Shown here: positions 46,209 through 57,269 of the stretch, in pieces
Layout: each line of letters begins with the position of its first letter
How positions within the stretch are numbered: the first letter of the stretch is position 1
Assembly (NCBI GenBank): GCA_007922195.1
Contig: ML681971.1
Span: forward strand, 20,443,856 to 20,507,855
Reading direction: 5' to 3'
DNA length: 64,000 nucleotides
Source: Podocnemis expansa
Taxonomy: Eukaryota; Chordata; Testudines; Podocnemididae
Notes under the pieces: generated by a model
The model's database searches: none
Seen by the model: only the letters and a program-made list of their open reading frames with translations
What the model was told of the DNA's origin: nothing
Program-made: the position numbers and the translations under genes

Positions 46209-48865
46209 CTACTAGCCATGCTGATGGATGGCGGGTGGAGTTGGTACTTCTGCCTGCAGCGCAGCAACAAACCCTGTAAGGTAGAGGCCCCACAGCAAGA
46301 CGCTCACCGAAGACAAGAGGTGGACGGGCCTTGACGGGCCCAGAAGAAGCAAGAGCTGAGGGTCAACCAGAACAGGGCAAAACCAAACCCACCGAGGCAG
46401 AACGCATACGCAGGTCGGGCAAGGTCACCTGAGCTGGAGAAAAGGATGCCACCTAAGAAAACAGGTTGTGCGGGTGCCCTGCCTAGGAGGAAAAATGTGA
46501 AATGTAACCGACAGAACTGCAGTGTCTGGCCTAGGCCGTGTCATGTGGACTCGGAAAACACTAAAAGCTAGCAAATGAGACTAACCATGTGGGCGCGTCT
46601 CGAGCGAAAACAAAGAGAAGGTAGGCGTAGAGCACCTGAAGGCTTTGCAGGAGCCACGTAGTCATGGACTGATCTGGCGACTACTGAGCACACAGGGAGA
46701 AGTAAGGGGATGACAATGCCCCTTATCTAGGATGTGGCCAAGCAAGCCGTCTGGTTAAAAGAGAGAAATAAGGATACAAGGTCATGAGATGGGCTCAGGG
46801 GCAACTGAGAAGACCACGAGACACTAGCTGCCGCGTATAGAGTCGAACCAAGCAGGATGGGGCCTACGGCATGCTAATTAACGACTTGGTAGCACAGAAG
46901 CGTGTGTTTTCAGCTGAGCCAGCACCACGACCGGCCTCTCGCAGGAGAGAGGTTCCGGAAAAATATTGACCGCTAGGTGGCCTGAGGCAGTGTTGATGAG
47001 ATGGGCCTACTAGGGCCCGCCGGGCACTAGAATGTAGGAGAGGGCCCCACTGGTCTGAGCTTGTGGGGTTTGCCTCTTGAAGCTCTAACTCAAGTGTGAG
47101 GGGGAAGAAGAGGGACGGAAGAGAACTCTTACTACCGTCTAGTCAGCCCCTCGGCGACCAAAGAATCGAAGGAGGGCTGTGAAAGGCTGCGGACTCAGTA
47201 CCTATGGTGCTTGCTGGAGGGATAACGCTACCACTTTGCCATGCCAGGGCTGCCAAGGAGGAAAAACTCTTCAATACGTGGATATTGAAGAACTCCACTG
47301 CCAAGGAAGGGTCCTTCCTAGACTAAAGAATGGGACCACAACAAAGTGGCAGCTGCCACATCTGAGGGGCACCCTGGGATCAGAGAACCCAACGAAGTTT
47401 TCTCCCCGGAGGGAGCCAGAGGGCGAATAAAAGGGGTACAACCCCAAGCTGTTATATGTTGTATAGAATGGGTTCTCTGTGTATTATGCCATTGGAACGG
47501 CAGTGGGTGTCAACGGGTCTTTGAGAAAGGAGAGAGGGGACTGCAGAATTGCCAGGCGCTGCCAACGCGCATGGGGAAAAATCTCAGTAGCACTAAGGGG
47601 CTACGCGTGTTGTAGTGGGACGGTCCCATGGGGAGGGCAGGGCGGAAGGGGGGGGTTGTGTCCTGCCAGGAAATAAGACTGTAGGGCAAAGATTACGCAA
47701 GTGCCCCAGAAGTAGGGAACCCTCTGTCTGACGTAGACAACTGTCCAGAAGGCAGTGGATACTGAGGCGGGAACTATATGCGGGAGGGCACTCGAAGGGG
47801 TAGACCTTTTGCAGTTTCCCAGCATACGGTACACAACAGTGTTCCCCCTCAGGGTTTTAAAAGAGTGCCCCTAGCTGTGCTTTGTTGAGGTCAGGGAAGC
47901 GTGGGCTACCTTGGAGAGGGTAGACCAAGGTGAGGGTTCCTGAGGTGGGCCTCTGGTTCCCACTAGATGGCCAGAGGGTAGAGACGAGGAACCGTGCAAG
48001 GGTGGGAAAAGGGGAGGAGTGGGCCGTACCTAGGGCCCGTGCAGGGGTAAAACCCGCTCTAGAGAGACCTTCCCAATCAATAGCTGTCCAGGTAGCTGTA
48101 TTGCTACACAGATGTGTCCCCTTAGTGCGCAGGAGAAATTTCTGTCGAAAGGGGGTTGGGGTCACAGCGCAGAAGACAGTGGTGTGACCAGGGGTATCCT
48201 CTCTCCTTCCGCTGACCTGGATACGAGGGGGCCTATCTGGGACACGCATCATGGCCACAGGCACAGTCCTGTTGTGAGTAAGCTTTGGATGTGCGTGTCT
48301 CGGAGCCCTGCCACAGCTGGGGCTACAACAAGACATACCTCCATCCCTCAGCAAGGGGTTAGGGTGGGGAACGTGGTGGGGAGTATTCGGGAAGGAAGGC
48401 TGTTAAGAATAGGAGAGGGACAGTTTCCATCCTCAGGGAAGTCGCTGCTTAAGGGTGAGGGGTGGGGGGTGGTAGCCACAGTATTGGGGTACCAGCACCG
48501 TAGGCGGGCATCGTTGTATTGTCAGTCCCCGGCGTCCCGATCTAGTTCTTGCTTCCGCAATTGGGGAAGGAAAAGAATGAGGAAGGACCAGGATGGTTCT
48601 CACCAGACCTCCCTTCCCTACGGGGCGGGGGGGGGGATGTTGGCCATCTGCAGCAGTGATGCCCTAGGGCCCCCTGCACCCTAAGGATAAAGAGCGTGGT
48701 GGTGGTCAGAGGGGCCCCTCCTTGGAGAGGGGTAGGTGAAGGCCCTCTTCCCGCCATGAGTCAGGCGGGAAGGAAAGGGGGTTGTCCTCCCTGGGGAAGT
48801 GGGGAGCTAAGTCGGGGGGTGGGTCAGGGAGGGAGAAGCCTGAAATATTTGGCCTCTCCTCAAGG
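46209..48865. other. DIRS-2 non-coding interior
   Basis: About 2.65 kb is G/purine-rich on the + strand. Neither strand shows an ORF of recognised type. There are frames of up to 190 codons, but they overlap on both strands and have no RT, RNase H or YR motif. The sequence is unlike the corresponding part of DIRS-1, which suggests replaced or heavily decayed content. Confidence 0.6.
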
Positions 48866-50551
48866 ATCCCGGGCTGTGCCCACCACAGAGAGGGTTTCAG
48901 GGGGAAACAGGACATTCCGCTCAAAGGGCAGGTCAAGGACCGCCTGCTGTGCGTTAGGGGGCGCTCTAGCCTTCCTAAGCCATGCTACCCTGCTGAGGGT
49001 AACCGCCAAGGTCATGGTGTGGGCAGCAGTGTCCACCGCATCGCAGGCTGAAAGAAGGAGGTCTTGAGAGATTATGTTGCCTTCCTCCAGGAAGGCATCA
49101 TACTCGTCCCTGGCCTGGGGCAGAAGCATATTTCTAAATCTACCAAGTGACTCCCAGACATCCAGCAAGTACCTGCTGGTTATAGCCTGGTTGTTTGCCA
49201 CTCGCAATTGAAAGGCCAATGAAGAATACACTTACGGCCTAACAGATCCAGCTCCCTAGTTTCCTGGGAGGGGGGAGGGGGTCGCTAGGGGGTTCTCTGG
49301 CCCCATTGCCATCTGGACCTCGTCCCTAGGGGGAACTGGGTGGCCAGGAAGTGAGGGGTAGTCTGATTTGGGTACCCGATACTTCATGCTCGCCGTATCC
49401 GAAACCAGGGGAACAGAGCTTGGACTCTGCCACCGGGAGTGTGCGAGGTCCCATACATTTGGGTGGGGCGGGATTGCTAAGGGCACCATGGAGGCGAATG
49501 CTGGTCCAAACGGTATTGTGGGGGAGACTCAGGGGCTCTACCTCCATACCTAAATGGGCCGTGGCCTGGTGCAACAGGTCAAAGTGCGCCAAGAGGTTTC
49601 CCGTAAAGGACTTCGGTGCCAGGGACAGCAGAGTCCGCCATGGAGGGGAGGGAGTTCCCTCAGGGGGACCATTCTTGCGGCCGAAACCAGAAGGGTGATG
49701 GGGCCAATGTGGAGCGCTGGGGCCATTTGGAGCCCTAGAAGGTCCCTCTTCCAGGCTGGAGATGGGGGAAGGCAATCGGGATTCCCGGCCCAGTGCTGGC
49801 AGTGGAGTGGTGTTGGCCCCCTCTGGGGTGGAAGACGGGGGGCTGGAATGTGAGGGTGAGCATCCCGGATGAACCCAGGCCTTTGAGATGAAGGTTGGTT
49901 TGCCCCTTCTGATTGGAAGTGGGGCAAGGGGAGTTGGGAGGAGCAGCAGGGCTCGTGCTGTTTCCACCGCTTCCAGGGTGGACAGGACAAGAAGCGACTC
50001 CGCGTGAGTCACAGGCAAGTCCTTACTGGGGGAGGGAGGATTGCTCGGGTGGGAAGGCTCCTGTTCCTGCGGCACTGGGATCTGCAGTGCTGAGGGTGGA
50101 GTCAGCCAGTGCTGGGGTGAGGTCAGCACCGGTGAGGCCGGGCTGTATCGTGTCGTTGGCACTGGAGATGATATGGCACAGTGCTGGGCTGACTGAGGGT
50201 GACTTCAATTGGTGCTGAGGCGCTGGGTAGGCGCTGCGGTGCCGGAGTCGGCACTGAGGTGGTACGGCGGCAGTCGCCACTGGTGGCATGGTGCCACGTA
50301 GGCTCCAGCACCAAGCTGAGTCTTGGTGCTGGTCTTGAATCTGAAGCCTCAGGTGAAGGGTGCTGAGCTGCCTCTGAGGGTAGGGCGTGGTGTCGCTGTT
50401 CCCTCTCCTTAATCGTTCTTGGTTTAAAGGAGAGACAGATGGAACACGCCGAGACCATGTGGTCTTTGCCCAGGCACCTAAGGCATTTCCCGTGGGGGTT
50501 GTCCCAGGGGAAGGCCTTGCCGCGCTCAGCACAGGTTTTAAACCCTGCCAT
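48866..50551 (-). pseudogene. DIRS-2 Gag-like remnant
   Basis: The start at 50551 reads MAGFKTCAERGKAF and then CLRCLGKDHMVSACSIC, which aligns with MMEQ...AGFKRCASCNEAM and CIRCLGEGHLSQKCQHC of the DIRS-1 Gag. This is a C..C, H....C zinc-knuckle-like cluster. One cysteine of the first pair is lost here (CAER for CASC). Further along, 'WQSPSSVPLVSDTASMKY' (49440s) resembles the DIRS-1 'LWQTPASNPPSNKRADKK', and 'LDLPFERNVLFPPETLS' (near 48900) matches 'EDLPFEKDNLFAKKTDE'. The order is conserved but the reading frame changes several times, so no full protein is made. It acts as nucleocapsid in related elements. Confidence 0.78.
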
Positions 50552-51598
50552 CGTCGATGCGATGTTCCAGTCCAGTGTTGGGGACTCTCGCAGTGGAGTT
50601 AAATCCACAAAGAGATGTGCCCTGCTGGACAGTGAGTAGAAGGCCAAGAGACAGACTGCTTGTGAGTTGCAAGGAGTGGATGTTCCAATTCCGACGCACA
50701 AGGCAGAAGAAATGAAACTGAGGAGGGGGCAGGGAGCACTGTTCCCTCTAAGGCGCGCGGCAGCGCGGCCACGCGCTTAAAAAAATCCTGCCGCACAGGA
50801 TTTTCCTGCCCCCGCGCATGGGGCAGTTCAGGGTGGCAGCGTGGCCGAGGGGAGATGCACGGGAGTGCTGTGTCCGGGCATAAGCCTCAGCCCAGCCCCT
50901 CGGCCAGAGGAAGGGAAGGTCTGCAGGCTTGAGCCAGCCCTGCCACTCCTCCCTCGACTCCCCCCCTTCCCCGGAGACTGTGGAGGCTCGGTCTGGCCGT
51001 TCGCATGGCCAGCCCCAGCCTCCAGCCTGGGCTCCTCCATGCTGGCCAGCACTGTGGCCTCCTGCCCCCCGCCCAGCTCTTTGGCCAGTAAAGAGGGCTG
51101 GGAGGGGGAGGGGGTTGGTCAGGCAGCTGGCACAGAAAGCGTGGGGGCAGGGAGGGTGTGTGGGGGGGAGAAGGGGTCAGGATGGTGGGCTGGGGAGGGC
51201 TTGCGGGGGCTTGAAGAGGTGGCATGAAGATGTGGAGCTGGGGGTGGGGTTTAGGAGGGCTGGAATGGGGGCAGGGAGCTTAGGGAGTCGGAATTGGGGC
51301 AATTCTTCAGCTTTTTAAACAAGAGGCATGGCAAAGAGTAAGTGCCATTCATATCCTGAAGTTTGAAACTTCTCAAGTGGGAAAAAGGGAGTGCATAGTG
51401 CCAAAATGTCCCTTCTGTAACTAGATAAAGCTGTGGAGGTGAAAAATCTAAAAATCAGTTGTATATTTCCTGAAAGCTAGTGTGGATGTTACTTAAGTGG
51501 AGTGACTGAACAGTGAGAGTGTTTGAGCATGTTAACCCTGTGCTTTCAAAGAACCTGGAACATGTTTTCTCCAGAATCCTGTAACTCACAACAATTCA

Positions 51599-51702
51599 TT
51601 ACAAAACAAACAAGGAGTCTTGTGGTACTTAAAGACTAACAAATATATTGATTGCATGAGCTTTCATGGGAGAAAACCCCATTTCATCAGATGCTTTGAA
51701 GA
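51599..51702 (+). repeat. Short repeat inside the hAT
   Basis: It reads 'acaaggagtcttgtggtact', 'tgcatgagctttcatgggag' and 'tttcatcagatgctttgaag', the same family as 24757 and 44555. An exact duplication acaattca lies at 51591-51598 and 51703-51710, so this copy shows an 8-bp target duplication. Confidence 0.82.
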
Positions 51703-52137
51703 ACAATTCACAGAAATCTTAGAGATGTAACAGAGATATCAGATAAGTACTTGTTTTAAATATACTAACAGCCAAAAGACTGGGAATCAAAGGAGCCATG
51801 AGATTATTCTCTTTACTATGCACCTTAGTCTGTCCATCAGAAGAAACCATAATGCATTAAAGTGATGTGGTATTTTGGTAGAGATTTTCTCCTAAGTTGA
51901 AATGTAGCCCCAAAATGATGGGGCAGGTAAAGATACAAGGGACTGAAAATAGGCTTTTAAGAAATACTGTAGCCTTATCTTAAAGCAGCTAGAAGCCCAT
52001 TGTTTTGATTTCAGCTGTGTTTAGCATCTTTCTTGTAGCAGCATTTTCCTGAAAAGAGATGCCTGGAATCTTTTTTTGATTTTTAAAATTTCAATAGAAT
52101 TTACCCCTCTGGGACCATCAAGACATGTTAAATGCTG

Positions 52138-52264
52138 CCAATTTCCAAAGCGGTAGCCATGTTAGTCCATTCCAGGAAAACAAAACAAAACAAGGAGTCT
52201 CCCACGAAAGCTCAGGTGAAAAATAAATCTTAGTCTTTAAGTGCCACACAACTCCTTGTGTATC
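52138..52264. repeat. Rearranged fold-back copy of short repeat
   Basis: It carries 'gcggtagccatgttagtcca' in one direction and 'tagtctttaagtgccacaca' plus 'actccttgtg' in the other, a head-to-head arrangement like 7710-7856. The flanking 10-bp repeat ttaaatgctg (52128-52137 and 52265-52274) is exact. Confidence 0.78.
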
Positions 52265-52635
52265 TTAAATGCTGTCAGTGATAATTAGCTGGCTTCCGTG
52301 TGAACTGTAACTCTGCATGTAGAACACAGGAGATGAGGGTATTAGGCAGAATTGTGACACCTAGGATCCGGATTGAATATAACTTTGGTCTTGGGTTGTT
52401 TGAAAGCCATGGATTAGTTTCTTTTGATTGTATAGCAATTTGGGTAAATTTTAAATAAATTGGGTGATTTTAGTAATAAAAAACGACTTTAAATAGTTTA
52501 TATTAATTTTTCTTTGGTCTAGATTTTTCAATAATTTTTGTTGCACGAGTGTGCACACAAATTTTATTCAGAAAAAGTTTTGCACACGGGTTGAAAATTT
52601 TGCACACAAGCCGCCAAACCTTAGAGGGAACATTG

Positions 52636-52793
52636 GCAGGGAGGTGGCCGTATATATAGCCACAGGTGGCGCGAGGGGCGGTGGCCATCTCCCCTCTTCT
52701 GGCAGGCTAGGACAAGTTTTTTCCAACCAATCCGGTGCTCCGGCACGGAGACACCTATTACTGAATGCATCCGAGCATTGTTCGAAGAAGAAA
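52636..52793 (-). repeat. DIRS-2 5' inverted terminal repeat
   Basis: It is the complement of the left repeat, with 'cacctattactgaatgcatc' at its outer side and a TATATATA box at 52651-52658. It lies just outside the hAT insertion. Confidence 0.85.
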
Positions 52794-53764
52794 AACAGCT
52801 TGCCTAAATGCAACATTGTTAATTGACATGGTTTGTGCCAGTGTGCAGAGTGAAGAGGGGACTAATGCTTTTCCAGCTATTATGGAGTCATTTCCAAAGT
52901 CTAGCTGCTTATTTCTTTCTGCAAAGGCCAAAAAAAAAAAGAAAAAAAATTGTTTTTACATCATCTTAGTGTCCTACAGATTATTTCACCAAAGGGACAA
53001 TTTGGAGTCTCTTGATACTGAATGAATCCCAGCGTCTTAGCTGCAGGATTAGATCCAGCTTATTAATATAAATCACCGGAGGCAAGGATTTATTTAAAAG
53101 GATTTGAGCTTTAATTGTGCTGTGCCAAAACTAATAGGAGTTTTCTCTTTGTAGCCTCGTGTTCTGAAGAGAAACTTTGGGAGAGGAAGTGTCATCTCTG
53201 AGAACCTGCCCCAGATTCCTTCAAAATCAACTTTCTTTCTAAGTTTGACCTGTTAACAAAGAACCCAGTTTAAGAAGTAAATTCATCAGTCAGCTGTTGG
53301 TAACCTTTTGCCTGCTGCAGGCTGATGAAATCTATGCATGCCCTGCATTGAGGTGTTGGAATGTTTTTGCAGTGGTGAGATGTATGGGCCTGAGCCACAC
53401 TGCAGACTTGCCACTGTTTTGCTAATTGGTCGCTGCTTATTATGGTAACTGGTCATGCAGCCTTTGTTTTTGGGTGACGGAAAAGTGCCACAGAGGCAAG
53501 AGCAATAGGAAGACATGTTTGGAACAGAAAAGTATAGTTTTGACAAGCTTATCTGATGGGTCTGAATTAATCAATGTATTGTTGTTGCGTTGATGTGTAT
53601 TGATTTGGAATGTAATGGCAATGGTTCATTGTGACATTTAAAAGAAATAGTATTTTTTAAGCTGAAATTATTTGCTGAGTTGGATCTGAATTTGCGATTA
53701 GTTTAGCTGCCCTGAATTTTTTTTTTTAAGGAAAATTATTGTTTGCCATCAAGCTCTGTGACTT

Positions 53765-53830
53765 TACTTAGATTGAAAGCACTTTGGGCCAGGAGTTTGC
53801 TTCTGGTTTTGTACAGCACTTAGCACAGTT
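53765..53830 (+). repeat. Old LINE-like tail
   Basis: 'attgaaagcactttgggcca' with 'gttttgtacagcacttagca' is a further copy of the tail family. Confidence 0.5.
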
Positions 53831-54423
53831 TGGTTCAGCCACATGACCAAGGTTTCTAAGTGCTACCACAATATAGATAATACCCTCCTCTCATAAAATT
53901 CCTGGGTGACCAGTGTGTGTATGTGCTTATTTATTTGTTTTTATTGTTTGCCATGAAGTCTTCCAATAGAAAAGTTACACAACAATAGTAAAATTGTTTT
54001 TGTTCACTGTAGATCTATCATTCAGCATTGTTGATAATAAACAACACATTTTCATATAGTGCTGGCTATAATGAGGCAATTAGCCTAGGGCTTTTTTCCC
54101 ATATTGAATTGGCTTGGCTTCGTTTTTTTAAAATAAGGGATTATCTTTTGCATTTCGGTAAGATCCGTGAAGCAAAACAGTAGATGGAATTACATGGACC
54201 TTCCCCCTTCCATGATTATTGCAGAAAGCAATTACAAACTTCCTCAGTAAAAATCAAGGCTTCTGGGGTTTATTCTAACTCAGCTGGGGGGAGAAAATAT
54301 TTGTATCAGTGTCCTGAAGTATCAAAGATGTGGGCTCCCTTATTTATTTTGATCAGCATCTGACTCTGCACTGAGTTCTGCTCACTTTGGAGGACTTTTG
54401 TGGATAGAATGGCCATTATTGTA

Positions 54424-54925
54424 CATAGGATCATAAGGTTGGAAGGGACCTCATGAGGTCATCTAGTCCAACCCCCTCCTAAAAACAGTACCACTCCCAC
54501 TGAATCATCCCAACCAGGGGTTTGTCTAACCAGGCCTTAAATGTTTCCAAAGATGGAGATTCCACCACCTCCCTAGGTAACCTGTTCCACCGCTTCACCA
54601 CCCTCCTAGTGAGAGAGTTTTTCCTAATATCCAACCTCAGCTGCCTCAGCTGCAGCTTAAAACCATTGCTCCTTGTTCTGTCCTCTGGTACTACTGAGAA
54701 CAGCCCAGCTCCCTCTTCTCTGGAGCACTCCTTCAGGTAGTTGAAGATTGCTATCAACTCCCCCCTCAGTCTTCTCTTCTGCAGACTAAATAAGCCTAGT
54801 TCCTTCAGTCTCGCCTTGTAAATCATGTGCCCCAGGCCTGTAATCATTTTCTTTGCCCTCCTCTGGACTCTATAATTTGTCCACACCCTTTCTGTAGTGC
54901 GGAGCTCAAAACTGGGCATAGTATT
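54424..54925 (-). mobile_element. CR1 LINE 3' part, left of DIRS-1
   Basis: The - strand reads as CR1 ORF2 C-terminus: '[19 protein letters not shown]', '[16 protein letters not shown]' and '[19 protein letters not shown]' (54840-54520), then the 3' UTR to 54424. The ORF is open from 54979 to 54479. The CR1 sequence stops at 54925 and resumes at 60758, so DIRS-1 landed inside it. Confidence 0.9.
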
Positions 54926-55125
54926 CTTTGTCGAGCAGTGTTCTTGACTGCTCCATTGAAGGTGTTTGTGCGGCACCACACCCCAGCTCGGAGATTTTTC
55001 CTCAGCAGTGGCTCCATCAGTGGGGAGAGACAGGAACGGCAGTGATAGGCTGGAGAGCTTCCCGCCTTGCTGACGTCACCTGTACGATCTCCCCGCTGCC
55101 CTCTCCAGTTCCGTCTTACCGCCTC
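54926..55125 (+). repeat. DIRS-1 5' inverted terminal repeat
   Basis: It matches the complement of about 60515-60720: 'ccgcgttccgctg'-like words are absent, but 'gagatttttcctcagcagtg', 'tgataggctggagagcttcc' and 'gctgacgtcacctgtacgat' all recur inverted. A perfect CRE TGACGTCA sits at 55071-55078. The DIRS promoter should lie here. Confidence 0.88.
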
Positions 55126-55211
55126 TGACTCCAGACGGAGTCCGCGGTGGCTCCAACGATCCTACCTGTAAAAAAAACAAAAAACAAAAAACAAAACCCC
55201 ACAAAAAGACA

Positions 55212-57246
55212 ATGATGGAACAATCGTTAATCCAAGCGGCCAAGCTGACAACCCCAGCGGGGTTCAAACGCTGCGCTTCATGCAATGAAGCGATGCCAGC
55301 GTCAGATGGACACTTAGCCTGTATTAGGTGCCTGGGAGAAGGTCACCTCTCCCAAAAGTGTCAGCACTGTAAAAACTTCACGGCCAGAACACGAAAAGAC
55401 AGGGAGCGTAAACTGAAGCTCCTACTGTTGGAGGGGGCTCTTCGCCCCGCGTCAGACCCGGGTGCCTCTCCTCAGTCCCCTGAGGGAGTGCAAAAGCGGA
55501 GCTCAACATTTTCTTCTCGGGTTCCCCCTAAGCGTGGCAGAACCATTGATACACGAACTAAGGAGCTGTTGAAGGGTCCCCCGGCAGGCGTGGCAACCCT
55601 CACAGACTCTGGCAAAACAGCCTCAAAAATCTCCAAAACAAACCGCGCGCACGCCACCAAAGCCGTGGCGGTCCCAGCGGCGCCGCCAGGCTCTCCAGTT
55701 CCGGCTCCGCAAGCGGCAGCACCATTTGCACATGTGCCGAACGCACTGGCCACCTTTCCAGCACCGAGCATGGCACCGCCGAGCACACCGCACCCGGTTC
55801 CTCATTTCCTGCCGCCGGCACTGACTCTGTTTCCCCGCTCCACTGCCGTTGCCGGCGCCGCAGCCCGACCATGCAGGCAACATTGACAATCAGCTGCAGC
55901 CAGATCAGCGAGCGCACTCCAAGCACAGAAGTAAAACAAAACATATCGAGACCAGGGATGTTCTAAGCATTCATTCTGCCCCTGGGTCTCCATTATTTGG
56001 GTCGGACTCTTCTCAAACTAGTCCACCCTTGACTCCGGGATCCTCCTGTCACTTGCCTTCCTCTGCCTCCTCTAGCCCCCGATCGCTAGAGCCAGCAGAT
56101 CCAAAGACTCAACAGTCTTCAGTCCAGAACCCTGCACCGGTTTTCACATGGCCGTATCCACCTTGTATTTCTATCCCTCCTTACCAGGGATGCCTTTTAC
56201 TAACTGGCCAAGTGGCACTGCTGCGACACCTGCGATATATCCCTATCTACCAACACAAACTAGCCCAAGTCCAAAACTACACCAGCAACCACAACCTGCG
56301 GGGTCCACAGCGCCATCATCTTCGTTGGAGTACCCTGAGGATCCAGACGTCCCCACTCCTGACATCAGAACTGACGACTTAAGACAATTCCGTGAGCTCT
56401 TTAAACGAGCTGCAGAAGTTATGGACATGCCGCTAGACTCTCATACCACGAGTCAACATAAACTATATAAAATCTTGCAAACGGCGGGATCTAAGAAACT
56501 GGCCCTACCAATGGATATTGGTATTTTGGAGCCCACGACTACTCTTTGGCAAACACCGGCATCTAATCCCCCTTCTAACAAGAGGGCGGATAAAAAGAAC
56601 TTTATCTCCTCTACGACCAATGAATTCTTGTTCACACCCCCCCACACCAAATTCTTTAGTGGTAGAGGTGGCCAACCAGCGTACCAAACAATCCTATTCT
56701 AGATCCGCGCCCACGAACAGGGATGATAAAAAACTAGACATGCTTGGTAAGAAGGTCTATACCTCCGCGACGTTACAACTCTGAATAGCCAATTATACCG
56801 CACTACTTTCTATTTATGATTATCACCTATATGACAAACTTAAGGATTTCACTGAAGATATCCCGCACGACAAACGCGAACAGTTTCAATCACTAATTTC
56901 GGAAGGTTACCTGGTCGCAAGGACAGCCCTGCAAGCATCCTTAGACGGGGCAGATGTCGCCGCCAGGTCGCTGGGTACAGCAGTCATCATGCGGCGAGCC
57001 TCCTGGCTCCACTCGGCTGATTTACCCAGACAGCTGCAACACACAATTGAAGACCTTCCTTTTGAAAAAGATAATTTATTTGCCAAAAAGACAGACGAGA
57101 TAATGCACGGCTTAAAGGATTCCCACGCCACACTGCGTACGCTGGGTATTTATACCCACTCTTTTCCAAATAAACGTTTTCACAAAACCCAAACATACAA
57201 TTCCAGGCCTCCACAATATCAACCTAACCGTCGGTCTGACACTTAG
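55212..57246 (+). pseudogene. DIRS-1 Gag-like region, broken
   Basis: The start at 55212 opens a 224-codon frame with a cysteine/histidine cluster (CIRCLGEGHLSQKCQHC, residues about 37-53) and basic stretch. Pro/Ala/Ser-rich sequence follows to 55886. The frame then changes at about 55850 and again at 56150-56380 and 56640, and TGA at 56782-56784 interrupts it (a CGA to TGA change would restore the family's Arg). The C-terminal part has LFKRAAEVMDMPL and LWQTPASNPPSNKRADKK, then DLPFEKDNLF near 57055. In DIRS elements this protein packages RNA. Confidence 0.82.
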
Positions 57247-57269
57247 AGACCAAAAGCTCATCAGCCTCG

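Larger units (their letters stand above)
50737..52635. mobile_element. Nested 1.9-kb hAT element
   Basis: It starts CACTGTTCCCTCTAAG and ends CTTAGAGGGAACATTG, a 16-bp inverted repeat with one mismatch. The flanking 8-bp duplication gcagggag (50729-50736 and 52636-52643) is exact. The left third is GC-rich (50740-51310) and the right part AT-rich with a 'gcacacaa' block before the end. No transposase domain is visible, so it is non-autonomous. It splits the 5' part of DIRS-2 and is itself a target of two short repeats. Confidence 0.9.
45867..52793 (-). mobile_element. DIRS-like element 2, Gag-only, split by a hAT
   Basis: On the - strand the element runs from 52793 to 45867. Inverted terminal repeats are clear (about 45890-46060 against 52636-52780), and an internal complementary region lies at 46108-46208. 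The region upstream encodes a DIRS Gag-like protein in broken frames (50551 down to about 48870). The next 2.6 kb, where RT, RNase H, methyltransferase and tyrosine recombinase should be, shows none of their motifs (no Y.DD, no TDAS, no H..R). It is therefore probably non-autonomous. A 1.9-kb hAT (50737-52635) interrupts the 5' part. Without the hAT it measures about 5.0 kb. No target duplication is evident, as expected for DIRS. Confidence 0.82.

Noticed and set aside
47857..48684. Frames of 165 and 190 codons on opposite strands as RT or recombinase of DIRS-2
   Set aside because: I looked for Y.DD, TDAS, LELRAV, ADALS and H..R motifs in all frames here and found none. The frames overlap on both strands.
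49326..50162. 278-codon - strand ORF as a host proline-rich protein
   Set aside because: It lies between the DIRS-2 ITRs and continues the Gag-like region from 50551, with Pro/Ser-rich content as in DIRS-1 Gag.
50737..51320. Second CpG island/gene start
   Set aside because: The GC-rich stretch begins exactly at a hAT terminus and is part of that element. No exon-like structure follows.
53140..53260. Possible SGSM2 exon after 'tttctctttgtag'
   Set aside because: The acceptor-like site is fair, but the following translation does not resemble the RUN domain continuation (AVEAC...) in any frame and no good donor follows.
54479..54979. 166-codon - strand ORF as a host gene
   Set aside because: It is clearly the CR1 ORF2 C-terminus ([15 protein letters not shown] and related motifs).
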